A DNA stretch of 6,269 nt. Source: JAICIG01 sp035532215 (GTDB lineage Bacteria; Planctomycetota; Planctomycetia; Pirellulales; JAICIG01). Location of the stretch: NCBI GenBank assembly GCA_035532215.1, contig DATKRK010000334.1, forward strand, positions 1-6,269, given 5' to 3'. This document shows positions 1 to 4,928 of this stretch, piece after piece (positions within the stretch are counted from its first letter, which is position 1; each line of letters starts with the position of its first letter). A program made the position numbers and the translations under genes. The notes below the pieces were generated by a model. The model had not been told where the DNA came from. It worked only from the letters and a program-made list of their open reading frames with translations, and ran no database searches.

Positions 1-1
1 G

Positions 2-754
2 TCGGGCGCCGAACTCTTCGATTTGCTTCCCGGCGGCAAGCTCGAAGGCGCGCATCTCTCGCGCCGCACTTGGATGCACTGGGTCTACGCGCTCGCCGCG
101 GCCGGCTTGTTCAGCTTCTTGATCCTGGCGCTGTTCGAACGCGGCGAAACGAACGTGGCGCACGTGCTGGTCGTCGGCGCCACGACGGCGACCGTGGGCA
201 TCTGCATGCTCCTGGCGTTTCAATTCGTCGCCGATTTGACGCAGAATCTTTGGCTCCGCGGCGGCGGCATCGTGATGCTGATCTTTTACCTGGTCAAATT
301 GATCGGGTTTTCCTACCGCGCGGCGCTCGATCCGGCGAACGGCTTCCTGGCCAGCTTCTTCGGCTTCACGCTGGGGGTCGGCCTGTGCGAACATTCCCCC
401 CAGCAAAAGCCATTGCGGTTTTCGCCTCGATTACGATCCGGGCGATGCGATGCCGCTTTTGGCTCGGCGCCCGCTTGTGCCAGTGGATCGTTACGGAATC
501 GAACAGGCTGCGGAACGCCTCTCGCGCCAATGCCCCGTCAGTCGCCGAAATTCGCTCACAGAGCGATTGAAGCTCGGCGATGGCCTTGCCGGACCAGTTC
601 ATCAGCCGAACCGCTCTTGCGATTTCCTGCGGCCTCCAGCGAGGCTAATTCGGCCTTCAGTCCGTCGCGGTCCCGTTTCCACTCGGCCAACACTTGCTTG
701 AGGGCGGCCACGTCGTCATCGTCGGCCAGCAGTAGATTCTTGCCGCCGCGCTGA
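2..754 (+). CDS. PrsW-family intramembrane protease, 5' partial and truncated by element insertion
   Basis: The frame is open from base 2, so the start lies upstream. Residues encoded up to 391 look like a planctomycete-type PrsW protease: a cytoplasmic stretch with LLPGGKLEGAHL, then hydrophobic segments around WVYALAAAGLFSFLILALF, VLVVGATTATVGICMLLAF and GIVMLIFYLVKLIGF, then FFGFTLGVGLCE. PrsW enzymes are glutamic-type membrane proteases that cleave proteins such as anti-sigma factors within or next to the membrane. In the family, GVGLCE is normally followed by a second Glu and the rest of EExxK. Here the first Glu codon (389-391) is followed by HSPQQKPL and about 120 unrelated residues, which are antisense to the serine recombinase, until the stop at 752-754. 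The catalytic part is therefore missing and the chimera should be inactive. The downstream half of the gene is expected beyond the far end of the element. The family call is from memory of conserved segments. Confidence 0.8.
   Translation, partial: SGAELFDLLPGGKLEGAHLSRRTWMHWVYALAAAGLFSFLILALFERGETNVAHVLVVGATTATVGICMLLAFQFVADLTQNLWLRGGGIVMLIFYLVKLIGFSYRAALDPANGFLASFFGFTLGVGLCEHSPQQKPLRFSPRLRSGRCDAAFGSAPACASGSLRNRTGCGTPLAPMPRQSPKFAHRAIEARRWPCRTSSSAEPLLRFPAASSEANSAFSPSRSRFHSANTCLRAATSSSSASSRFLPPR
366..602 (-). CDS. Serine recombinase, C-terminal fragment crossing the junction
   Basis: A 78-residue frame continues the recombinase after the second shift: GKAIAELQSLCERISATDGA, then LFDSVTIHWHKR, typical of the C-terminal tail of large serine recombinases. 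The last eight residues (VRTGRPPA) are encoded by host DNA, so the C-terminus of the integrated form differs from that of the circular form. The ATG at 600-602 is probably an internal codon and no good ribosome binding site is seen. Confidence 0.5.
   Translation of the reverse strand: MNWSGKAIAELQSLCERISATDGALAREAFRSLFDSVTIHWHKRAPSQKRHRIARIVIEAKTAMAFAGGNVRTGRPPA
386..400. other. Host/element junction (attL-like)
   Basis: PrsW similarity on the plus strand stops after the codons for C and E (386-391), and the following bases (cattcccccc) read into unrelated sequence. On the minus strand the C-terminal frame of the serine recombinase crosses this point, and its last eight or so codons come from host DNA. 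This fits an attL generated by a serine integrase. The exact core dinucleotide cannot be set because attR is outside the window. Confidence 0.55.
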
Positions 755-1131
755 ATTTGGTTCTCCAGCTTCGCCAGCCTGTCGCGCAGCCCCTTGCTCC
801 TGGCGGGCGAAGTCTTCCCCTTGGCGGAAACTTGGCGCCGCAATTCCGCCTCCATCTGCGCCAATGCCTCGGGGGCGAGGAAGGTATCGGCCACGAACTC
901 CGCCAGCAAACTCTCGATCCAATCGACGCGCACCTTGCGGAACTCGCACATGCCCTTAGCCGCGTTGGCGCAGTTGTAATAGGCGAACTGCTTTTCCGAC
1001 TTCCCGTTTCGGTTCACGTGGCCGACCATCGGGGCGCCGCAATGACTGCAAACCAGCAAGCCGCTCAGCCGATAGCTCCGAACCCCTGGCGCCCGCCGCT
1101 CGAAAGATCGCTCGGCAAGCTTGCGCTGCAC
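556..1131 (-). CDS. Serine recombinase, middle fragment (zinc ribbon and coiled coil)
   Basis: The frame is open upstream to about 1226, where it joins the N-terminal fragment; the GTG at 1131 is only an internal Val codon of the ancestral gene. The fragment carries the recombinase zinc ribbon (LLVCSHCGAPM, then NCANAAKGMC) and the charged coiled coil (GLRDRLAKLENQIQRG through DGLKAELASLEAAG) that large serine integrases use to control integration versus excision. The last residues (QGHRRASIAL) are out of frame with the family. Independent expression is doubtful. Confidence 0.6.
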   Translation of the reverse strand: MQRKLAERSFERRAPGVRSYRLSGLLVCSHCGAPMVGHVNRNGKSEKQFAYYNCANAAKGMCEFRKVRVDWIESLLAEFVADTFLAPEALAQMEAELRRQVSAKGKTSPARSKGLRDRLAKLENQIQRGGKNLLLADDDDVAALKQVLAEWKRDRDGLKAELASLEAAGNRKSGSADELVRQGHRRASIAL

Positions 1132-1168
1132 GCGCTCGAAAACGTCTCGGCTGATAATCGCATCGTGG

Positions 1169-2098
1169 TTATCCTCGATAATGACGATCGGCTCGCGTTC
1201 GACTCGCTTGGGGCTCTTGCTGGGGGGTCGCGCTGCCGTCGGCGCCGATATGGTGGAACTTGCCGCAGCGATGCCGACCGTAGGCGTAGGTTCCCGCGTA
1301 CATCGGGTTGCGCAACATGTCGAGAATCACGTCATGGCGCCACGCCACGCCGGCGGCCGTTCGCCGGCCTTGCTTGTTCAGGCCGATGGCCAGCGATTGC
1401 GCGCTGCAATCCGTCTCGGCGAACGTCTCGAACATCCAGCGGACCGATTCGACGGCTTCGGCGTCTTCTGAAATCGCCAGCTTGCACGCCCAGCCCTTGG
1501 GCCGGCGGAACTTCTGGCCATACGGCACGCGCTGTACAAGCTTGCCGGCGGCATCGAAGAACAGCCGGTCGAACCCGTAGGGCGGCTTGTTGACGCCGTT
1601 GCCGGTCTTGGCGCTTGCCATCAGACCGCGGCAGACGTTCCGCGACAGGTCTTGCAGATATTGCGCCTTGCCCTCCTGATGAATCGAGTAGATCATCCGC
1701 CCGGCGAAGTCCGACCAGTCGATTACGCCTTGGGCCACGGTCACAAGTTGAATCCCGCGCTCCCGCAGAGGATGGACCCAGCGGCCCGCCTCGATGGAAT
1801 CGAACCGTCCGAAGCGGTCTTGATCCCAGCACAAGATGGCTTTGAAATCGCCCTTCGTCTCGGCGTCCTGCATCATCGCCAAAAACTGTTTGCGCTTGGC
1901 GGTCGCCGCGCCGCTGATTCCGCTATCGAAATACTCGCGGATGATCTTGTAACCGTGCTTTTCCGCCAGCTTGACCACTTCGGCCCGTTGCTGGTCGGGG
2001 CTCGCCTCCTGCTGGTCGCTCGACATGCGGATATAGGCCACGCCGGGCGACAGCGTAGCCGGCTTGCCATTCGTCTCGGGCTTGGGCTTGCCCTTCAT
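1169..2098 (-). CDS. Serine recombinase, N-terminal fragment (resolvase and recombinase domains)
   Basis: This 309-residue frame holds the complete catalytic domain (about residues 18-165, with Arg24 and Ser26, and DRFGR near residue 95) and most of the DNA-binding recombinase domain, up to LRNPMYAGTYAYGRHRCGKFHH. The start is well supported: ATG at 2096-2098 has GGAGG five bases upstream. After about residue 290 the frame leaves the family sequence (QQEPQASRTRADRHYRG) because of the shift at 1222-1227. Expressed alone it would lack the zinc ribbon and coiled coil needed for site choice and synapsis, although the catalytic residues are intact. Confidence 0.8.
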   Translation of the reverse strand: MKGKPKPETNGKPATLSPGVAYIRMSSDQQEASPDQQRAEVVKLAEKHGYKIIREYFDSGISGAATAKRKQFLAMMQDAETKGDFKAILCWDQDRFGRFDSIEAGRWVHPLRERGIQLVTVAQGVIDWSDFAGRMIYSIHQEGKAQYLQDLSRNVCRGLMASAKTGNGVNKPPYGFDRLFFDAAGKLVQRVPYGQKFRRPKGWACKLAISEDAEAVESVRWMFETFAETDCSAQSLAIGLNKQGRRTAAGVAWRHDVILDMLRNPMYAGTYAYGRHRCGKFHHIGADGSATPQQEPQASRTRADRHYRG

Positions 2099-2105
2099 GG
2101 CGCCT
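2099..2105 (-). promoter_or_regulatory. Ribosome binding site of the serine recombinase
   Basis: On the minus strand GGAGG lies five bases before the ATG at 2096-2098. It fixes this start rather than any internal methionine. Confidence 0.7.
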
Positions 2106-2133
2106 CCAAAATGCCCCCAGCGAGCACAGTTAG

Positions 2134-2191
2134 GCCGTCAAGCAAAAGAGGCTCGCCGGGGGCGAAAGATTGTTTTGGAGCGCTTGACGGC
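2134..2191 (-). repeat. 58-nt imperfect inverted repeat upstream of the serine recombinase
   Basis: GCCGTCAAGC at 2134-2143 is exactly complementary to GCTTGACGGC at 2182-2191. Inside, AAAA (2144-2147) can pair with TTTT (2173-2176), and TCGCC (2153-2157) with GGCGA (2161-2165) around a GGG loop. The element sits between a weak candidate promoter and the start of the recombinase, so it could be a leader hairpin, an operator, or part of an attachment site. Confidence 0.45.
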
Positions 2192-2197
2192 GCGTGA

Positions 2198-2227
2198 ATC
2201 ATACAGGATGGTCGATCTTTCCTGCAA
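2198..2227 (-). promoter_or_regulatory. Weak candidate promoter of the serine recombinase
   Basis: On the minus strand TATGAT (2198-2203, five of six to the -10 consensus) has TTGCAG 18 bases upstream (2222-2227, a poor -35). Transcription would start near 2190, at the outer edge of the 58-nt inverted repeat. The -35 overlaps the neighbourhood of the upstream terminator. This is suggestive only. Confidence 0.3.
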
Positions 2228-2230
2228 ACG

Positions 2231-2265
2231 AAAAAGCCCGGCGCGCATCCGTCGCGACGCCGGGC
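2231..2265 (-). terminator. Intrinsic terminator of the tyrosine recombinase operon
   Basis: On the minus strand an 8-bp stem, GCCCGGCG (2258-2265) with CGCCGGGC (2236-2243), closes a 14-nt loop and is followed directly by TTTTT (2231-2235). It lies about 105 bases after the stop of the last gene of the operon. This is a classic Rho-independent terminator and separates that operon from the serine recombinase. Confidence 0.75.
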
Positions 2266-2280
2266 CGGCGGGATCAGCAT

Positions 2281-2323
2281 CAGGCCGCTGGCAGCACGCT
2301 GGCGCCGGCCTGCCAGTGGCCTG
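2281..2323. repeat. Hairpin with 14-bp stem in the intergenic region
   Basis: The arms 2281-2294 (CAGGCCGCTGGCAG) and 2310-2323 (CTGCCAGTGGCCTG) are complementary at 13 of 14 positions, the odd one being G with T, around a 15-nt loop. In RNA the plus strand would form a G-U pair there; the minus strand has a C-A mismatch. No U-run follows on either strand, so it is not a simple terminator. Confidence 0.55.
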
Positions 2324-2342
2324 CCGCCGTCGAAACACGTCT

Positions 2343-2365
2343 CGCGGTAACACGATGTTACCGCG
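2343..2365. repeat. Perfect 10-bp palindrome with GGTAAC/GTTACC halves
   Basis: CGCGGTAACA (2343-2352) is followed by three bases (CGA) and its exact reverse complement (2356-2365). It starts six bases after the stop of the 85-aa gene on the minus strand. It could be a binding site for a dimeric protein or an mRNA 3' hairpin. The hexamer GGTAAC also occurs three times in the operon leader at 4671-4814. Confidence 0.6.
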
Positions 2366-2371
2366 GGGAGA

Positions 2372-2629
2372 CTAGCAGCACGCCCCAGGCGGCCGGCCGC
2401 CGTCGAACAACCCCATCAGCTTGCGGGCGAACCGGGCCGTCTCGGCGGCGTCCACGGGCTCGTGGAAATCGTCGTCCATAAAGTCCGCCCCGAAGGAACC
2501 ACTCATCTTGAAGTGGCCAGCCACCTCGCCCGACTCCAGCTTGTACAGCTTGATTTCCAATTCGCTGACGGCGTTCATAATCTCGCCGTCTTGGCCAGCG
2601 TTCCAAAAGCGTCGATTGTGCTGGCTCAT
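2372..2629 (-). CDS. Small acidic protein of the recombinase operon, 85 aa, unknown
   Basis: I do not recognise this protein. The start is ATG at 2627-2629, which overlaps the stop of the tyrosine recombinase in an ATGA arrangement; a GGAGG-containing stretch lies about nine bases upstream inside the recombinase gene. A longer reading is possible but starts without support. The protein begins MSQHNRRFWNAGQDGEIM, has a likely beta-rich middle (ELEIKLYKLESGEVAGHFKM), an acidic patch (ADFMDDDFHEPVD), a short helix (AETARFARKLMGLF) and ends in two cysteines (GACC). There is no signal peptide or membrane segment. Translational coupling to the integrase suggests an accessory role, for example in excision or directionality, but that is inference. 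Confidence 0.6.
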   Translation of the reverse strand: MSQHNRRFWNAGQDGEIMNAVSELEIKLYKLESGEVAGHFKMSGSFGADFMDDDFHEPVDAAETARFARKLMGLFDGGRPPGACC

Positions 2630-3579
2630 GCGCTCGGCCCTCCTTCCTGCCCGTCGTCGAAAAGGCAATCGTAGACCTCATCATCGGCCGTTGCCGCCAT
2701 GCCCGGCAACGCGGGAGCGATCGGCTTGGCCTCGCTGATGAAGCGAGGGTCGACGTAGTGCTTGTACGCCAATCCCGGCGTGCGATGCCCCAGGTGACGC
2801 ATCGCGGCGCCGGGGTGCAACGCCTCGACTGCCGTGGCCGACGACTTGCGCAGCATCCGCGTGGTGCCTGTCTCGCGACTCAAGCCGGCCGCTTCGATGA
2901 TTTGCCCAAAGCCCTTCAGCGTTCGCTGGTGCGAAAGCGCGCTGCCAAAGACACGCTTACGCTTCGGCGGGAAAGTCGCCTCGATAGCCGCCAACGTCTC
3001 GGGGCGCAACTGGCAGACCACTATATCATCGGTCTTGGATTGCACGATCCGAAACGTGCTCTGCCCTCGCACGGTCGCCGTCTCGACCATCCGCACGTCG
3101 CCCAGACGCAAGGCGGTATCCCATTCAAAGAGAACGAACGCTTCCCAAAACGCCGACTTGACGACACGAGATTTCAGGAAGCGGCCGGGGACTTTTTGCG
3201 CCACGGCCAACAGCCGGGCGACTTCCTCGGGGCTCCAGCATGTGGGAATCCAACGCGGTATCTTCACCTTCCGCAGCCGCCGCGGCTCGTTGTCGATAAC
3301 GCCCTCATCGAGCGCGTCGTTCCACAAGGCGAGAATTCGACCGCGGTTGTTTTTCACAGTCTTCGGCGCCAGGCCGCCCTCCTGAAGCGATAGCAGCCAT
3401 TCGTTCAGCGTCGGGGCGTTCAGGTCGGCCAGCGTCGCCGGCCGCCCCAGGAACTTTTCAAGCTTGTTGAGGGCGTAGCGGTATTGGTCGGCCTCGCCCT
3501 TGTTGAGCGAACGAGCGGCCACGTAAGGCCGAACGCGATCGGCCAGTTTGATCGTCGATGGGTCGATGCGCTCAGTCAT
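2626..3579 (-). CDS. Tyrosine recombinase (phage-type integrase), 317 aa
   Basis: This is a site-specific recombinase that cuts DNA through a tyrosine link. From ATG at 3577-3579: an N-terminal SAM-like core-binding domain (about residues 11-100, DQYRYALNKLEKFLG to ALWNDALDEGVI), a linker (RKVKIPRWIP), and a catalytic domain. Visible active-site residues are Arg158 (TALRLGDV), Lys182 (QSKTDD), Arg244 in RMLRKSSAT, His265 (LGHRTPG) and nucleophile Tyr275 (YKHYVDP). The usual His of HxxR is replaced by Arg241. The first ATG is preferred over the GTG at 3588 because AAAGG sits 11 bases before the ATG but only two before the GTG. The ATG overlaps the end of the upstream gene by 8 nt and the stop overlaps the next start by 4 nt. 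The acidic tail (ADDEVYDCLFDDGQEGG) is an extension past the catalytic core. Confidence 0.9.
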   Translation of the reverse strand: MTERIDPSTIKLADRVRPYVAARSLNKGEADQYRYALNKLEKFLGRPATLADLNAPTLNEWLLSLQEGGLAPKTVKNNRGRILALWNDALDEGVIDNEPRRLRKVKIPRWIPTCWSPEEVARLLAVAQKVPGRFLKSRVVKSAFWEAFVLFEWDTALRLGDVRMVETATVRGQSTFRIVQSKTDDIVVCQLRPETLAAIEATFPPKRKRVFGSALSHQRTLKGFGQIIEAAGLSRETGTTRMLRKSSATAVEALHPGAAMRHLGHRTPGLAYKHYVDPRFISEAKPIAPALPGMAATADDEVYDCLFDDGQEGGPSA

Positions 3580-4345
3580 TGCTCGCACCGCCTTTCTTGC
3601 CGGCGCGCCGTCGAAAGGTTTGCTGCCGCTTACCGCGGATTAGCGCCGTCTGGTTGACCCCTTGGGCATCCAATTCGGCCAAGGTGCGGGCGAAGGCGTA
3701 GAACTTGCGATCCACAACCAGCCAGCGGCAGAACTTCCAAACGGCGGTACGGTAGGCGTTGGCCGTGCTGGCGTGCATGCTCTCCAAGCGAATTTGCTTG
3801 TCGAAATAGCCCAACAGCCTGCCCGGTTGCAAGTCGCGAAGCTGGCGGATGCCCAACTCTTGGAAGATCGCAGCCAGCCGGCTCGCCGTCCGCTGGCGAT
3901 ACTCGGCGTTGCGGATTTTGGCGAAGGCGAATGCGTAGGCCAACTCGACCGGATCGGCGTCGAGAACGTCATCATCGGCATCCTTGATGGATAGCTCGGC
4001 ACGGGCGACGAACAGCTTTTGCTCGCCGCGCGGACCGCGACAGTAGGCGAACGCGGCGTGCGTGAACTGGCGGCAGCCGCGCACGCCCGCCGTGCGGCCG
4101 ATCGACAAGAATTGCCAGCGAGCCAGCGAACGCCCGAAAGGCAGCCCATAGGCATCGCAGGCGACGTGCAGGAACGCGGACTGCTGGCGGAGGTAGTCGA
4201 GCACGTCGCCCCAACAGCGGCAAGCCTCGACCGATTGCCGGGCGGCGACGTGCGAGTTGATCCAGATGCCGGAACGAGCCACGCGGGCGAGCGTCTCAAA
4301 GGCTTGCTCGGCGAGGGTGGGGCGAGGGGTGGATGGAGCGATCAA
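3572..4345 (-). CDS. Integrase-like core-binding protein without catalytic domain, 257 aa
   Basis: This is the second gene of the recombinase operon. The most likely start is TTG at 4343-4345: it overlaps the stop of the upstream gene as TTGA and has AAAGGGGG about six bases upstream. The first half (about residues 1-130) is unfamiliar, with several Cys and aromatic residues (SVEACRCWGDVLDYL, FAYCRGPRGEQ). The second half (about 150-235) reads like the helical core-binding domain of tyrosine recombinases: FQELGIRQLRDLQPGRL, then STANAYRTAVWKFCRWLV. No Arg, Lys, His or Tyr catalytic motifs follow, and the protein ends in a basic tail (IRGKRQQTFRRRAGKKGG). It may help the neighbouring recombinase bind DNA or choose sites. 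Membership of the core-binding fold is my inference from the pattern. Confidence 0.75.
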   Translation of the reverse strand: MIAPSTPRPTLAEQAFETLARVARSGIWINSHVAARQSVEACRCWGDVLDYLRQQSAFLHVACDAYGLPFGRSLARWQFLSIGRTAGVRGCRQFTHAAFAYCRGPRGEQKLFVARAELSIKDADDDVLDADPVELAYAFAFAKIRNAEYRQRTASRLAAIFQELGIRQLRDLQPGRLLGYFDKQIRLESMHASTANAYRTAVWKFCRWLVVDRKFYAFARTLAELDAQGVNQTALIRGKRQQTFRRRAGKKGGASND

Positions 4346-4647
4346 GCGGCACCCCCTTTCGCCTGGCGGGCGGCCCACTTCTGCCTCGCCCGTTGTTCCC
4401 AACGCCGGGCCACGATCAGGTGCAGCACGGCGGCCCGGAACTGCTCATCTGGCCCAAGGCTGGCGATATGCCGCAACAGGAACGGCCGTATCCGCAGGTG
4501 CCGCAGCCGGCGGACGTAGGCCGCCGCGAGACCGCGGGGCAGCCCAGAGCGTCGGATCGTTTCGGCGGGCGTCAGGCCGCTGGCGAGTAGACGGGCGACG
4601 CCGACGATTTCACGCTGGCGACGGGTGGGGGAAGAGGCGAGGGACAT
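4342..4647 (-). CDS. Small HTH-like DNA-binding protein, 101 aa, first gene of the recombinase operon
   Basis: The start is ATG at 4645-4647 with AAAGGA five bases upstream. The protein is basic and probably all helical. Residues 8-50 (TRRQREIVGVARLLASGLTP, then AETIRRSGLPRGLAAAYVRR) look like a helix-turn-helix of the resolvase or sigma-70 region 4 kind. The rest is Arg- and Ala-rich with few distinguishing residues. The stop overlaps the TTG start of the next gene. The position at the head of an integrase operon behind a long structured leader suggests a regulator, an excision factor or a DNA-bending partner. I cannot assign a named family. Confidence 0.7.
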   Translation of the reverse strand: MSLASSPTRRQREIVGVARLLASGLTPAETIRRSGLPRGLAAAYVRRLRHLRIRPFLLRHIASLGPDEQFRAAVLHLIVARRWEQRARQKWAARQAKGGAA

Positions 4648-4678
4648 GGTAGTCCTTTCGGAAAGAGAAGTCCCTACC
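4648..4678 (-). promoter_or_regulatory. Ribosome binding site with possible sequestering hairpins
   Basis: AAAGGA (4653-4658) is the ribosome binding site of the HTH gene. It can be masked in two nested ways. CUUU (4662-4665) can pair with AAAG (4655-4658) around a CCG loop. GGUAG (4674-4678) can also pair with CUACC (4648-4652), which sits between the site and the AUG. GGUAG also belongs to the closing helix of the leader structure, so the two pairings exclude each other. Confidence 0.45.
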
Positions 4679-4814
4679 CGTGCAGGCCGTTACCAAGGCG
4701 CAAAGACACCGCGCCTCGCATGTTGTTACCTACCGGCGCACCAGCATTAAGACGCTGGGGCGCCGGCTCCTAGGCGTTACCGCTTTGGATCATGCTAACC
4801 TTCACGGGTAGGGG
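4671..4814 (-). ncRNA. Structured leader RNA of the recombinase operon (candidate riboswitch or protein-binding leader)
   Basis: The two ends form a perfect 11-bp helix: on the plus strand CCCTACCCGTG (4672-4682) and its complement (4803-4813). Inside are three hairpins. One is a 6-bp stem at 4696-4701 with 4711-4716. A second, two-part stem joins 4733-4739 with 4760-4766 and 4741-4745 with 4754-4758, around an 8-nt loop. The third is a short hairpin at 4774-4783 which on the minus strand is GCG-GUAA-CGC, with a GNRA tetraloop. Together these make a four-way junction. GGUAAC occurs three times on the minus strand (4689-4694, 4725-4730, 4776-4781), and the loops of the first two hairpins share GUCUU. 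It sits between a strong promoter and the first gene, 23 nt before the AUG. It does not match any riboswitch or ribozyme consensus I know. It could also be a DNA-level site for the recombinase. Confidence 0.6.
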
Positions 4815-4868
4815 CTCCAGAATTGTCTTCTTGGTTTAGGTAGTGCTGGCTGTTGAGACCGCGTCTTT

Positions 4869-4884
4869 CGCCCGCCAGCGGGCG
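4869..4884 (-). repeat. GC-rich hairpin near the predicted transcript start
   Basis: CGCCCG (4869-4874) and CGGGCG (4879-4884) are complementary around a 4-nt loop. It falls within about 25 bases of the predicted transcription start and could protect the 5' end of the leader or act as an operator. No U-run follows on the minus strand, so it is not a terminator. Confidence 0.4.
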
Positions 4885-4899
4885 CATTTAGGTGCGGTC

Positions 4900-4927
4900 A
4901 TTATCGGCGCCGGCCGCCCGGTGTCAA
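4900..4927 (-). promoter_or_regulatory. Sigma-70-like promoter of the recombinase operon
   Basis: On the minus strand TTGACA (4922-4927, perfect -35) is followed after 16 bases by GATAAT (4900-4905, five of six to the -10). Transcription should begin near 4892, giving a 5' leader of about 245 nt before the HTH gene. The spacer is very GC-rich. Planctomycete promoters are not always consensus-like, so the close match is notable. Confidence 0.65.
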
Positions 4928-4928
4928 G

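Larger units (their letters stand above)
366..2098 (-). pseudogene. Large serine recombinase broken by two frameshifts
   Basis: Three minus-strand frames join into one typical large serine recombinase. The order is N-terminal resolvase domain with YIRMSSDQQ (nucleophile Ser26 after Arg24) and WDQDRFGRFD, recombinase domain (SRNVCRGLMASAKTGNGVNKPPYGFDR), zinc ribbon (CSHCGAPM followed by YYNCANAAKGMC), long coiled coil, and C-terminal tail. Such enzymes insert and excise phages and integrative elements by double-strand cleavage through a serine-DNA link. The first break is at a run of six G on the plus strand (1222-1227); skipping one base restores SKSPKRVEREPIVIIEDNHD, which matches the family. 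The second is near 588, where skipping one base turns LVRQGHRR into LVRKAIAEL. Both shifts have the same sense. They may be true decay or consensus errors, and raw reads would decide. Confidence 0.75.

Noticed and set aside
1222..1227. Programmed frameshifting at the C6 run of the serine recombinase
   Set aside because: Restoring the frame needs skipping one base, not the common -1 slip, and a second break downstream points to decay or sequence error.
757..1593. A 278-residue plus-strand frame
   Set aside because: It lies opposite the serine recombinase, is Arg- and Pro-rich late on and shows no family resemblance.
1652..2197. A 181-residue plus-strand frame
   Set aside because: It is antisense to the catalytic domain of the serine recombinase; its apparent patterns mirror that gene.
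2758..3393. A 211-residue plus-strand frame
   Set aside because: It lies entirely opposite the tyrosine recombinase, has no recognisable motif and no ribosome binding site; it is a GC-rich shadow.
4671..4814. Integron attC site, tRNA, or a known riboswitch or ribozyme
   Set aside because: The GTTACC repeats do not fit the attC core boxes, there is no tRNA cloverleaf, and I could not match conserved cores of hammerhead, cobalamin, glycine or fluoride RNAs.
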